Made by a program: the position numbers and the translations under genes
DNA from: Agrypnia vestita
Taxonomy: Eukaryota > Arthropoda > Insecta > Trichoptera > Phryganeidae
Assembly (NCBI GenBank): GCA_016648135.1
Contig: JADDOH010023665.1
Location: 124,001 to 188,000, forward strand
DNA: 64,000 nt
Direction: 5' to 3'
Part shown: positions 1-11,400 of the stretch, one piece after another
Layout: each line of letters begins with the position of its first letter
Position numbering within the stretch: the first letter of the stretch is position 1
Notes under the pieces: model-generated
What the model saw: only the letters and a program-made list of their open reading frames with translations
What the model was told of the DNA's origin: nothing
Database searches by the model: none

Positions 1-242
1 TTTACTTGTATTTACTAATTAATAAATTTATATACAGCTTTTTAAAATTTTGATGTTAATTTCTGTTGTTGCTCTATTGATATTTTTAATTGCGAGATGT
101 CAAATATTACACATCATATGCGGCTACTGTAAAGCTTGCTCGTTTTTGTTGTACAACATTTGCAATTCTAGATATTTTGAGTTTGTTCAAATCTTTCAGA
201 ACAGTGCTGGATTTATGTCACAGAGACATTATTAATCAATTA

Positions 243-880
243 GTGTATATTATAGATATCTCACAGAGACGAAACTGTATTAATTATGGGAAAGTAGGTA
301 TAGAAGTCATTTGGGTGTACACAGGACTTATGACCTGTCTTTTTATGGTTGGCTTAAGTGATCACTTTACACAATTGTAACATTCGCCATTTCCACCCAT
401 GATAGAATATACCATGCTTATTCATTTTTTGGAAGTTGTATATATGCGGCCTGTACAATAATATTTCCTGGCGTATCCTAGTGTAATGCAAGTATTCGGA
501 TGAATTTCATTTACACACAATTAAAGTATATTGCGACTCTCAAACTTCGTCAAAAATCATGTAGATTTTCTCATTAGCGACTCTGTGGGGATTTAGGGGA
601 ATGAAAATGGCTTTGTACAGGCCGCAGGGAAAAGGCGCTTACAACTCATATATGAAAGCTTTCCACGCAATTTGAACATATATACAACTTCCAAAAAATG
701 AATAAGCATGGTATATTCTATCATGGGTGGAAATGGCGAATGTTACAATTGTGTAAAGTGATCACTTAAGCCAACCATAAAAAGACAGGTCATAAGTCCT
801 GTGTACACCCAAATGACTTCTATACCTACTTTCCCATAATTAATACAGTTTCGTCTCTGTGAGATATCTATAATATACAC
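243..880. repeat. Foldback MITE (family A) with perfect 204-bp inverted arms
   Basis: The arms 243-446 and 677-880 are exact reverse complements of each other by eye, separated by a 230-bp centre. The flanks are caatta (237-242) and caattt (881-886), a possible imperfect target duplication. The motif TCTCACAGAGACGAA near each end recurs in degenerate copies at about 4781, 18250, 27600, 40820, 52785, 57345 and 62114, so this is a dispersed family. A short inner inverted pair (gcggcctgtacaat, about 446 and 612) lies in the centre. No transposase is present, so it is non-autonomous and the superfamily is unknown. Confidence 0.85.
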
Positions 881-939
881 CAATTTGCAATTCTACATTT
901 TTTTTATTTATTGGTAAAAGAATAAGCGTTTGTGCAGTT

Positions 940-1344
940 GTGGAATATCGCCGCCTCCTACGCCTGTGCGCGCGGTCTCCTTATTATTCAGAGCACTGCT
1001 CTGGTAATATATTTTGTGAATCATTGGTTGTTATTAAACCATATTACTTGGGGCCCGAGCTGGAGTTGGTTGGGGCCACCGCTTTAGCCATCAGTTACTT
1101 TGGCTCAGGATGCTTATCAACAAGATTTATGGGGCATTTTGATTATCCTGGATACGCATCGCCTTTTTCCATATATCGATTAATCGAAAATATAATTTCA
1201 TCTAACGATCCATTTTTTGGTCATGGAACTTCAAGAATGTGTTGTGTACCGATATCCATTGCTGTTGATCTACTGGCTAGCGGAGTGCCGGGTCTTACAA
1301 ATTCCTTCTCCTTCGTAATCACGTTGCAACAAAATGCGCTATAG
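940..1344 (+). other. Unrecognised open frame of about 134 codons
   Basis: The frame is open from upstream of 940 to the stop after 1344, long for such AT-rich DNA, and it is locally GC-richer than its flanks. There is no in-frame ATG at the start; the first listed codon is GTG. The product is rather hydrophobic, with several Cys and Gly residues. I do not recognise a domain. It could be a relic of a gene or element exon, or chance. It lies between the family A foldback and the TTAA foldback. There are no obvious splice sites that join it to the DIP gene. Confidence 0.25.
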
Positions 1345-2195
1345 CTATCGTACATCGAATCATCAGGAACCAACTGTATCTATCAGTGCGAGTTTTTTGT
1401 TTTTGTTTTAATATTAAATAAATAAATTGTAGAGTAAAAAGTATGAACGTGAACATTGATATGTGGGGTGTAAAAGCAAAGACAGCAAAACGCAAAAAAT
1501 TTTGAACACAGTTATTGAGGATTACATTATTGAAAATATAACGTATAAATTAATAGGAAACATGAATGCGGAAGGGATAGATACATAAAATCTAGAATTC
1601 AGTGCATATTAAGGCGATCGTCCAGCAGAATGAGCAAATTTCACCATTTTTTCGCATATCTTCGCTTGCGTTTTTTATCACATTTTTGTAGAGACATATC
1701 TCAATTTAAAATTTATTCATTAGGTTACATATATTTTAAATACGAATATCTTATTACAATGTCATAACCTAAATTATATAATTGATTAATAATTTACCAA
1801 ACATTCGATGTTTTAAAAATGAAGAAAATTGCTCCACTTTGTGGGCCTTTTATGACTGAATGGCGTGTTGAGATGTCTTTTTTATTCAATAATATTACAA
1901 AGTAAATGATTATCTTAAATTTATTACAATTATAGAAAAATTTGTTAGTTTGTTTACATGCAATTTATGTTTTAAAAAACACTATTTTTTAAATTATTTT
2001 TATTTTTTGTTTGCTTGTTTGCAAACATTTTTAAATAGTTTATAACTTTTTTTCTTTAATAATTTAAAGGAATAGACATTATTATTTTAAAATGAATACA
2101 AAAATAATCAAAAAATCATTGTCAATTTCAGATTTTAGCTATTTAATCAAGGCACTGCGTATTTTATTATAAATACGTTGCGTCTTGATTAAATA

Positions 2196-3484
2196 TTAGG
2201 TCCTTACATAAGAAATTGGCGTTTTGTCATACTGGCAAATTTGATCTCAAATATCTTCTCTTTGGTTAGGAATTCCAAATCCAAATTTATACAGCTATTT
2301 ACTCATGTATTTGTGTTTTTTGAAAATTATAATTCATTTGTTTTTTCCTCAATTGTTTTTTTCTTTGCGTCACTCAGTTTACAAAATGAAAAACTTGAAA
2401 TATCGCGTTATTTACGAGTACGAGTTCCACCGTGGCACCAGTGCTGCAGAAACGGCTCGAAGGATTAATGGTGTGTATGGCGACGGTGCCGCAAAAGAAA
2501 ACACAGTGCGTTTTTGGTTCCAACGTTTTCGTTCTGGAAATTTCGACCTGCAGAACAAGCCCCGTGGACGGCCGGAGACCAAAGTTGATAATGAAGAATT
2601 GAAGGCTATTGTGGAAGCGGAATCCATCGCAAACCACATCCGAGTTAGCTGCAGGCTGCGGTGTTAGTGATAAAACTGTTTTAATCCACTTGAAGCAAAT
2701 TGGTAAGGTGAAAAAGCTTGAAAGGTGGGTACCTCACGAATTGAGTGAAGCAAATCAACAAACGCGCGTTGACCTCTGCGTTGCATTACTCAACCGGCAC
2801 AATAATGAAGGGATTTTAAATCGAATCATTACCTGTGATGAAAAGTGGATCCTGTACGATAATCGGAAGCGCTCATCGCAATGGCTGAACCCTGCCGAAC
2901 CAGCCAAACCATGCCCCAAGCGAAAATTGACTCCAAAAAAGTTACTTGTGAGCGTTTGGTGGACTAGTGCTGGTGTCGTTCACTACAGCTTTCTTAAATC
3001 TGGCCAGACGATTACGGCAGATGTCTATTGTCAGCAACTGCAAAACATGATGGCAAAGCTAGCTGCTAAACAACTGAGGCTGGTTAATCGCTCTAGGCCA
3101 CTGCTGCTTCATGATAACGCTAGACCACACACTGCACAACAGACGGCTACTAAATTAGAGGTGCTTCAATTGGAATGTCTAAGACATCCACCGTACTCTC
3201 CGGACCTTGCCCCAACAGATTACCATTTTTTTCGAAATTTGGATAACTTCTTGCAAAGGAAAAAATTCAACTCCGATGGGGCAGTCCAAACCGCCTTCAA
3301 AGATTTTATTGATTCCCGTCCGAATGGTTTTTTTAGTAAAGGGATCGATGAACTACCTATGAGATGGCAAAAGTGCATAGATAGCAATGGTACATACTTT
3401 GATTAAATAAATATATTATAATAAAAAAAAATCGGCTTTATGTTCCTCCCATACTAAACGCCAATTTCATATGTAAGGACCTTA
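2196..3484 (+). mobile_element. mariner element, near full length
   Basis: Terminal inverted repeats begin TTAGGTCCTTACATAAG at 2196. The reverse complement of the right end (about 3458-3484) reads TAAGGTCCTTACATATG. TA dinucleotides flank both ends (2194-2195 and 3485-3486), the mariner target duplication. The length of about 1.29 kb is normal for mariner. It carries one transposase gene with a single frameshift and sits near the middle of the TTAA foldback element, so it is the younger insertion. Confidence 0.92.
2386..3406 (+). pseudogene. mariner transposase, one frameshift
   Basis: This encodes a DD34D-type mariner transposase, which would cut and paste the surrounding element. Translation starts at ATG 2386. 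The N-terminal part (to about residue 78) has the helix-turn-helix region with FRSGNFDLQNKPRGRP. An apparent one-base insertion near 2620 shifts the frame; the rest runs to the stop at 3404-3406. Visible catalytic-domain motifs are ITCDEKW, LLLHDNARPHTA and PPYSPDLAPTDYHFF, giving the three acidic positions (D, D, D). The full span of 1,021 nt fits a protein of about 339 residues, the usual length. Apart from the frameshift no in-frame stop is seen, so the copy is young. An AATAAA-type signal follows the stop. The subfamily is not certain. Confidence 0.9.
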
Positions 3485-4243
3485 TATCTAAAATCAGGAA
3501 TATCGACAAAGATTTTGATTTTTTTTTGTTTTTATTGTAAAATTATAATATCTATTCTTTTGACTATTGAAGTAAAAAAGTTGTCAACCATGTAAAAAGA
3601 GTTGAAAAAGACCCACAAAAAAATAAAATATTTTTAAAAAACAGTATTTTTAAAAACATAAATTGCATGTAAACAAACTAACAGATTTTTCTAAAATTAT
3701 AAAAAATTTAAGATACTTTGTAATATTATTGAATAAAAAAGACATCTCAATACGCCATTCTGTCATAAAAGGCCCAAAAATTGGAGCATTTTTCTTCATT
3801 TTTAAAACATCGAAGGTTTGGTAATTTATTAATCAATTATATATTTAGTATATGACATTTTAATAAAATATTCGTATTTGAAATATATGTAACCTGATGA
3901 ATAAATTTTAAAATGAGATATTTCCCTACAAAAATGTGATAAAAAACGCAAGAGAAGATATGAGAAAAAATGGTGATGTTTTCTCATTCTGCTAGACGAT
4001 CGCCTTAATTCTCTGTGACTGCATTAAAATCATATTTAAATTTTTTGGATATTGCTGCCTTTGCTTAACACTCCACTTATATAAATTATGTGCGTATAAA
4101 TTAATAAATAAATAAAATCCGATATTGTTTAATTGTTTATATGTTATAAATGTTTTAAGCGCCAACAAGAAAACACAACGAAAGGATTCACAACACCAGT
4201 TGGTGGTTCCTTTTAGTCTGTTTCTATTTTATTAACAAATCCA

Positions 4244-4459
4244 GTGGAAAACCAGTTAAAGGCTACTGGAATAGAAAATAGATCCAAGAAAGTAAATAAG
4301 GCGGAAAAACTGTTATTGCACGGTCCCCAGTACTTTTATTACTATACACCAGCTTCCCTGAACCTTATTTCTATTCCACGGGAGTGGCGTATGCATTATC
4401 CTGATCCTTTTATTGTACCGAGCTTCCTGCTTTATATTATTTACATAATGTCAAATTAG
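4244..4459 (+). other. Unrecognised short open frame
   Basis: This 71-codon frame lies just outside the right end of the TTAA foldback. It has no ATG-supported start and I see no known domain. It may be a relic related to the open frame at 940-1344 on the other side of the foldback, but direct comparison did not show convincing similarity. Confidence 0.15.
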
Positions 4460-4780
4460 ATCCCAGCCGACTTGCTGCTGAAACGTGCAAGTGCCAGAAG
4501 AAGCGTAGAAGCAGACTGAATGCGGTGAATTCTCTAACGTGTAAAATTTCGTGAAACTACAAATAGTAACTAAATAAGAATCGAGCACAAGTGTAATAAC
4601 GCTATTAAACATACATACCTGAATTATGATATTTAATGACAATGAATTTGAAATATTCAAATTATTTTGAGTGTAATAAATTTTTTTCAAGAACACAATA
4701 CTGCACCTTAATCCACAGGCATACATCATTGATCAAGATATATTATATATACGAAATTTTTTTTTATATGGGTGATTTTA

Positions 4781-4910
4781 TATTTAAGTGATCACTCAAG
4801 CCAACCGTACTATATATAGGTCATTAGCCCATTGAACACCAAAAAAAAAAAATTTCATATCTACTTTCCCATATAAAAAATAGTTTTGTATCTATAAAAT
4901 ATCTTTATTA
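4781..4910 (-). repeat. Family A MITE, degenerate right half
   Basis: The order of motifs matches the right arm of the 243-880 element: AAGTGATCACTCAAGCCAACC, then the TAGGTCATTAG block, then CTACTTTCCCATA and a decayed terminus at about 4905. The left half is missing. Confidence 0.7.
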
Positions 4911-6480
4911 ATTTCAAATATATTACAATAATGGACCTACTTTGATTTAAAAAATTACAAAGAAGATTGCATGATGAATACTTTTTGTTTATTAATTTTA
5001 ATTAGCTTAAAACTATGTATATACTTTGTGTTGGCTTGGTTGGAGAGTTAATTTAAAATGCTATTAGCGTTTAAAAATATGGTATTTTTTGCATTTTTGG
5101 ATTGCAATACTTTTTGCAACGACAACCAACTCAAATAGACTCACGTCAGAACAACGTTCCAAATTGTGTAAATTTAAAAATAATCTTTTCAATAAAGCTT
5201 ATCATGGTAAATTCCACAACTTTTATGTTTTTTAAATCAATTTAAATTTCTCTACCTCTAAAAAACATAGATATATTATTGAATTAAACAGACAATTTCT
5301 ATAATAAAAGATAAATACCACATTTATTTATTGCAAAAATATTACAAATTTGAAATCGTTCTTGTACAACTTAAGTTGTCACAAAATCAGGTGCACTCAC
5401 TTCGCACGAAAACAGTGTAGAAACTAGTTAGTGTTGCCATGCATGCTGTCAGCATATTCCTTGTCTAAAATAAAAGAAACACTAGTAAAGATGTTTCAAA
5501 GCGAAAATGTGCTGAGGTGTTTGTCTCAATCAATAAAATCATCTATTTTACTGTTTGAAATAAAAATCCTAAAGTTTATGTCTCCGAGAGAAATTTACAA
5601 TCAAGTCCGCCGTGTTTTCAAAACAACCGTATTTTGTCCATCATAGTAAAACCGATGTAACAGCTGTTCCGTGGGATAAAGTAACGTAAAAACTTGTCGA
5701 TGAAAAGCTTTTGGAGCTTCTGAAAGCGCAGGTGTCAGGTGGCTGCGAGGCGGAGAGGAGGCGGCGGAAACGGAAGTAGTGTAACGTCGCGCCGAACAAT
5801 TGGATTGGTCGGCACACTCCGAATCCTTCAAGACTGAAGTGCGCAAGGTGCTTCCGGTAAGGGTTGCCAATCACATCATTAAAAAAAGACAACGCATGAA
5901 ACCAAATAAATATGAAATATTTAACGTTGCTTAATGCATGTGAAGTAAATGAAAAACTCGAAAATAATTTAAAAAATATATAATTACAATTAATTACTTG
6001 GATATGACTTTAATCGGATCACCTTTCTTCAATTTACATGAAATTTCGTAATTATCACTAGCAACACTTTATTTTCGTTTGCTAGAATCTTCGCCCGTCT
6101 GTGGATCACTTTGTTTGCGCTGTCTGCTGGTTTCGCTTTCGGTAGGCCGCTTTTAAGATAACTGACTCGCGCGTGCTTGCACCGCTTTTATACATAAATG
6201 TTTGTTCGTGGTTCAACGAGAATGTTTGACTAGTGTCTCAATATTTTTAGTGATTTATGTTTTTTTCGAGAATAGTGTAGTTCATTCTAGATTCATATAG
6301 ACTATTCTAGATACTTCAATAGCCATTGTTTTTAGACTCTCGAGACAATATACGTACACTTACAGAAAACTTCTGTTTTTGGTTCTGTCAAAAAACTTAT
6401 ATTTTAATTTTAAATTTTAACGCTTCAACAAGTTTTGAGGCCAAATCACTGTAGCGAAACACGATATAAAAACACGCAGA
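4911..6480. other. AT-rich stretch with no gene seen
   Basis: No coding region or clear repeat is recognised. The part around 5650-5880 is GC-richer than its surroundings and apparently single-copy in the window. Open frames here are short and look random. Confidence 0.5.
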
Positions 6481-6489
6481 CTTGAAAAA

Positions 6490-6590
6490 TCCCGTAGATG
6501 TATTGTGACCTCACCGGGAATGTGACCCGGTACCTCCGGTGTGAGATGCCTCCTGTTATGTCCTTAAGACTAGGAGGGTTGCCCAAATAT
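6490..6590 (-). repeat. tRNA-derived SINE (family S1)
   Basis: On the minus strand the order is a tRNA-like segment with a decayed B box (the region CCGGGTCACATTCCCGGTGA), then a body that includes GAGGTCACAATA. The same structure recurs at 16076, 29350 and 55030. The sequence is too diverged to be a working tRNA. Confidence 0.65.
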
Positions 6591-6764
6591 TACCCTAATT
6601 GATAAATGCGCAATATGGCTCATTGAGACACTACAATAAATGGATAACTTAACCCAGTGGTAAAAGAGTTGTAAAAATAAATATGGTGAAACTAGCTATA
6701 ACCTGTCAAAAAAACCTATTTTTATTTCTTACCACATTTATGTCACATTATGAGTTGAGGCTAT

Positions 6765-7010
6765 GAGTACAGCGCCATTTAGCGTAGCGTAGCGTCTTGG
6801 TAGAGTTAAAAATATTTTATGAAGGTGCTGAGGTGCAACATTTTGTTAATACCAATAACAATATTTTTTTGTGCCATCTGGTAGCGTTATTGGCAGACAT
6901 TGATACATAGAAAATAATGTATTGTGATGCTTTTTATCATTTTTATATATCATCATTATTTGCGCCATCTATTAGCGTTAGTGAAGGACATTCTTATATA
7001 GAGAATTGTA
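6765..7010 (+). repeat. Dispersed repeat carrying GCGCCATCT/TAGCG motifs
   Basis: Three related blocks of the form (G/T)GCCATCT..TTAGCGTTA followed by GGACATT occur at about 6770, 6871 and 6962. The same block appears singly at about 10311 and 27257, where it closes the family E repeat. It may be the tail of a decayed Helitron-like family, which is inference. Confidence 0.45.
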
Positions 7011-7194
7011 CATTTTGATATGTAGGTATCACCCCAATAAGAAACTCATTTAAACATTTTTTTTCAAATATTAAATTGTGAAAAATGATTACACTTTTTT
7101 GAAATTAAAAAGGTATACGAGCATAACACGACTAGAAATATGATTTCCTTACCGCAGTTAATTGGCATCCGCAAATATATTTCGTAATGACATT

Positions 7195-7812
7195 TTATCG
7201 ATATCGGTTTGTTCATCCCTGCACAGCGCCTACCTGAAGGCAACTTTTCAGCGGTCAAATTGAGTTACCTGCCTTATCCACTCCACACGTGTTATTGTCA
7301 CCCTAAGACTCGCGCCGCTCCCGCGCCAGACGGACCGGGTTTGTCTTTTCAGGAAACGGTTTTAAGGAAGTTAACGAATTTTCTGAACAAGACACTCATC
7401 TGAAAAAATTTTCAATGATATTTTACTAAATATTTTTTGTTTTATTTCTACTACTTACCTTGCTGAATCGAAGTCTTTGAATGTCCCAATTTACATTGTA
7501 TATAATGCAAAAACAATATTCTACCCGCGTAGTTCGATCTTCCACATGTTGAGTAGTTTGAAGTTCAGCGCACACTTTGAGTCTTCAGGAGTAACAGAGT
7601 TCGATACGAAGATGGAGCTTTTTACATACGGCAAACCAATATCAAAACTTCTAAAAGAACACATTGGAACAATAAAAAATAATAATCTCAATAAATTGAC
7701 AATTTTTGAACACGCTTCCAAGGAAAATCTTAGTCAATGCATGTGCATTACAATTGATAAATTTAAAATCCTGACTAGAGTACCTTACCAAATACTTAGA
7801 TTTTTAAGGTGA
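7195..7812 (+). other. GC-richer segment and unrecognised 111-codon frame
   Basis: Positions 7205-7350 are GC-rich. The frame 7477-7812 is open for 111 codons but starts with TTG, has no recognised domain, and runs 9 bp into the family B foldback at 7804. I treat it as unproven. Confidence 0.2.
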
Positions 7813-8444
7813 TTGTCTGGCAATGTGAGCAAAATTCAAAATTTTTTCTCATATATTCTCTTACGTTTCGTATCACATTTTTGTATGGAATGATATCATA
7901 TAAACATTCATTTATTCTTTGGGTTCCATATATTTTAAATACGGATATCTTTTTAAAAAGACTCAAACTAAATTTTTAAAATAAATTAATATATAACCAA
8001 CTCTTCGATGTTTTAAAAATTAAGAAAATTGCTCCACTTTGTGGGCCTCATGTGACAATTTGGTCTTTCGACTTATGTCTTATTTTTAAATGTCCTTTTT
8101 TTCAATAATATTACAAACTTAAATAACAGATTTTATTTATTTCAAGATTACTTTTTAATATTATTGAAAAAAATATGTTTAATAAGACATTAGACACAAG
8201 TCCATACAGTAATACGAGTACAAGGTCCCCAAAGCGGAGCAATTTTGTTCATTTTTAAAACATCGTAAGTTTGGTCATTTATTAATTGATTAAATAATTT
8301 AATAAAATAAAATATATGTAACTTGATAAATAAATTTTAATATGATATCTTACCATACTAAAATGTGATACTTACCATTCTAAAAGAGAACATATGGGAA
8401 AAATTGTAAATTTTTCTCACATTGCCTTTAGAGAGTTCCCTTCA
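7804..8444. mobile_element. Family B foldback element, second copy
   Basis: It begins TTAAGGTGATTGTCTGGC at 7804 and ends in a degenerate inverted terminus at 8444 (TTCA in place of TTAA). It shares the ordered blocks of the 1609-4008 copy, including ATGTTTTAAAAATTAAGAAA and the GCTCCACTTTGTGGGCC block, and their inverted partners near 8230-8260. The arms meet near 8130. No coding sequence is present. Confidence 0.75.
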
Positions 8445-9780
8445 TCTACAAAATATTATCTAAATCATTAATACATATTTTAACTTTAATTAAATGTTAT
8501 ATTTTATTGATAAAAAACAATACATCACACAAACGTTTTAGTTCACAAAAGGATAATTACAAAATTATTTTACAGTAACCACACAATGTCGAAGAAATAT
8601 TTCTAAACTTTATTAATTAAAAATCTAAATATGCGTTGTTTATCATGTACTTTGATATGATTGCGTGAATGGTGTTTGTGTTTATACATTATTTTATTTT
8701 TGATATGTACCATATTGTCTAAAATATATACAGGTTAGTTTCACAATTTTAAAAATGTTTATAGGTAAATTCAAAGTGGCAGTATAATGTTTATATAATA
8801 TTTTTTTATGAAAATAGATGTATGCCTCGAATAATGGACTAAATTCATAAAGTGTATCGCATAGAGTAATTCAATACTATCAGGGAAAAATTGAGAATAA
8901 TAGAATTTGATTTCATCTGTATACAATATGAGAATGTCATTCTATTTTGTATAAAATCCTGCATCTATCGATATCTCTAAACCCGTTTTGCATAGTTTTT
9001 CTTTAGGACTCGGGGAAAATACAGGCACCCTCTTCACTCCCTCTTTATAAATTATACAAATGTATATTACGATATAAATGTGTATTATATGGATCACATC
9101 CAAATTTTATTCCCCTGCACTCGAAAAAATATAGAATATATCGTAATTAGGCTCTCCCATTTTATTTTAAAATTAACAGAATCTGAATTCCGGGCAATGA
9201 CCGCTAGTAATATATAAACTATTTACGACAGAAATACTTAAAATAAAAAAAAATCGTGAAACTTTAATATGCAAATAAAGTAGGCGAGACCAAAAGATAT
9301 TGATTATGCGGCATTTTCCATTAAGACACCACCAGCGCATCGCTGAAGAGTCAGACAAAGTTTTTCCTATTTTGTGTATCCGGTCCAAAAGTACTTGTGC
9401 CATTTCCAGTCGCTAATTGCAGCAGCATATTGTGTCTATTGATTTTTAGATGTGTCTCTGTCCCGTTCATTTATTCACCCCTCCGTGCTGCTGAGCTCCA
9501 GGACTTGGACATTTGCTGAACGTAATTAGAAGTGCATTGCTTTGGGTAATGGAATGAACGGACGACTGGGGATACTTTGCTCCTGGAATACAATTAATAC
9601 TAAATGAATGCGCTAAATGCACATTATATTTGTGAACATTTTCTGTTTGGACCATAATACATAGCTACTCTTAAATTTTTGTATTATTATTATTACACGT
9701 TATAAACCCTGTAGCTGTAGCTGTAAGAAATAAAGTTCTTTGACATGTTTGAATTAAAAATGTTTAGATATGTTAGTAGT
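8445..9780. other. No gene seen; moderately GC-rich centre
   Basis: The stretch is AT-rich apart from about 9330-9610, which is closer to 45% GC and appears unique in the window. Short open frames here resemble nothing known. The island is a candidate conserved non-coding element, by inference only. Confidence 0.4.
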
Positions 9781-9784
9781 TTTA

Positions 9785-10333
9785 ATATCCTAGCGGCATA
9801 TAAATCAAATCACATTCATTATTCTCTTCTATTTACATTTTTTACATTTAAAATAAATATATAAAACGTTTTAGAGATTTTAATTGAATCTAAACATAAT
9901 TAATAATTTTGTTGTCTCTCTGTCGGTCCGTAACGTTCGTAACTTGCTGGAATTACAACTTTTGATAATTAGAATGTGACACGCAAACAGCGCGCCGCTC
10001 AGAACACTTGCGTCCGCACCACTAAATTACACGGTCTTGACATTTTTATATTATTTTGTTTTTAAATTAGTGACAGGTTTAAGTGATTAAAATTAATTAA
10101 AATACCAATAATTTTATATTCATGAATTTTCACCTTCAAAACTCTACAATTGTTATGTCTCGTAATTTTTAACGAGTGTACGGCTAGTTATTTAATAATT
10201 GCTTAAAGAAAATATTTTTGGTAAATGTGCAAGCAAATTGAACTTTGATACAGAGTACTGTTATACAGAGAATTATATATCTTTCGATCGCAAATAAAGG
10301 CTGTAAGAACAGCGCCGTATAGCGTTTTGGTAT

Positions 10334-10338
<5 letters not shown>
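9785..10338 (+). repeat. Dispersed repeat, family E
   Basis: It opens with TAGCGGCATATAAATCAAA, nearly identical to the opening of the repeat at 27068. It contains GGTCCGTAACGTTCG and ends with the GCGCCGTATAGCG block. The two copies differ greatly in their middles. It may be Helitron-derived, but no defining 3' end was found. Confidence 0.5.

Positions 10339-10378
<40 letters not shown>
10339..10378 (+). repeat. (TAA)n microsatellite at LINE 3' end
   Basis: About 13 perfect AAT units. On the minus strand they form the ATT-rich tail of the adjoining RTE LINE fragment, as is common for RTE-clade 3' ends. Confidence 0.85.
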
Positions 10379-10381
<3 letters not shown>

Positions 10382-10735
10382 TAGCCCTTATTCAGGCATC
10401 AACATGTTTGTGATCAGTTAGGCTGTCACACCATGGCAGTTCCGTCTGTATGCCTTTTGGCAAAGGCCTCCTCCAATTTCCTCCATTCCTCCCTATCTTT
10501 TGCTATTCTGGTCCACGCGCCACCTGTGTAGCCTTGATCTCATCCACCCATCTTCTAGAAGGCCGGCCTCGTTTCCTTTTCTTGACTCTTGTGAACCAAT
10601 ACATTATAGTTTTTGACCATTTCTCTCTTCCCCTGATTGTATGTCCAGTCCATTTCCATTTAAGCCTTCTGACGGATTCTTTAACATTTTTCGTTTTTGA
10701 TTGTTCTTTGATTATGGAATTCCTTTAGTGATCGC
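10379..10735 (-). pseudogene. RTE-type LINE, C-terminal coding end and 3' UTR
   Basis: Read on the minus strand, this gives the tail of an RTE-type endonuclease/reverse transcriptase. A KRKRGRPSRRWVDEIKA-like segment appears in one frame, followed after a frameshift by DREEWRKLEEAFAKRHTDG and a stop. The 3' UTR then runs into the (TAA)n tail. The catalytic parts of the protein are absent. Confidence 0.8.
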
Positions 10736-11035
10736 TCAGGTGTGGCAGCCGTATTTAAATAAATAAATAAATTCCATAGTAATTGTTGTAATTGAAGCGA
10801 TCTGCGTCAATAAAAACATCATTGATTATGTAGATGAATATGTGAACTTAGGTCAAATAATTTCACCAAACGACATAACTAAAAAGAAAATAGATAGACG
10901 AATAGGAAATGCGTGGAAGCAATATTGGAGTCTATAGGAAATCATGAAGAACAGAGATATGAGCATAGACATCAAAAGGAAACTCTTCGATACCTGCATT
11001 CTGCGTGTCTTGACCTACGGCTTGGTATAGTTAGT
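10736..11035 (+). pseudogene. RTE-type LINE, inverted upstream segment
   Basis: On the plus strand the reading includes YVNLGQIIS, IDRRIGNAWKQYWSL and MSIDIKRKLFDTCILRVLTYG, the thumb and downstream region of RTE-type reverse transcriptase. One stop interrupts it. It lies head-to-head with the minus-strand 3' part at 10379-10735, the layout of a 5' inversion made during target-primed insertion. Confidence 0.8.
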
Positions 11036-11314
11036 GACTGAATTCGCTAATTTAGCAGTTAAAAATGAAGCAATATCACTAAACCGACTGATGAAACCAG
11101 TAAACCAATTAGTTCTTCTTAGTGGAAGTTACTTCCGTTGCCGTCTGTACCTCTGTACTATATATTATTCGGGATCAAAACTGTTATTGATGTCACTGTG
11201 AAACTATCTACCTCAATCATTATGGTGAAGGACTAGCTTTCCGACCTAGCCCACTTATTGAGAGATTTTGGTCGATTTTTTTTTGGTTAGGTTTAAGTGA
11301 ACCTACTTACTGTG

Positions 11315-11400
11315 CAGGGGCGTGCAGTGAGAACATTTAAGTAAGGCTTTTTCCTAAGCATATATTTTGAAAAAAAAATGAAAAATAATTATTTATCGCG
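11315..11400 (+). repeat. hAT-like MITE end
   Basis: CAGGGGCGTGCAGTGAGAAC at 11315, followed by the TTTTTCCTAAGCATATATT block, matches the reverse complement of the right half of the MITE at 18305-18521. No matching second terminus was found downstream, so this copy is truncated or longer than I can trace. Confidence 0.6.

Larger units (their letters stand above)
1609..4008. mobile_element. TTAA-flanked foldback element (family B), interrupted by mariner
   Basis: The element begins TTAAGGCGATCGTC at 1609 and ends with the inverted GACGATCGCCTTAA at 4008. Arms of roughly 500 bp on both sides share long inverted similarity, for example the block around 1820-1970 against 3660-3800. TTAA at both ends suggests a piggyBac-type target duplication. 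No element-encoded transposase is seen; the only one inside belongs to the later mariner insertion. Weaker inverted similarity continues outside the TTAA sites (about 1459-1490 against 4043-4072), so the boundary may not be simple. A second copy lies at 7804-8444 and a fragment at about 52640-52770. Confidence 0.75.

Noticed and set aside
7477..7812. 111-codon frame as a host gene
   Set aside because: No ATG, no domain, and it runs into a transposable element; kept only as an unproven open frame.
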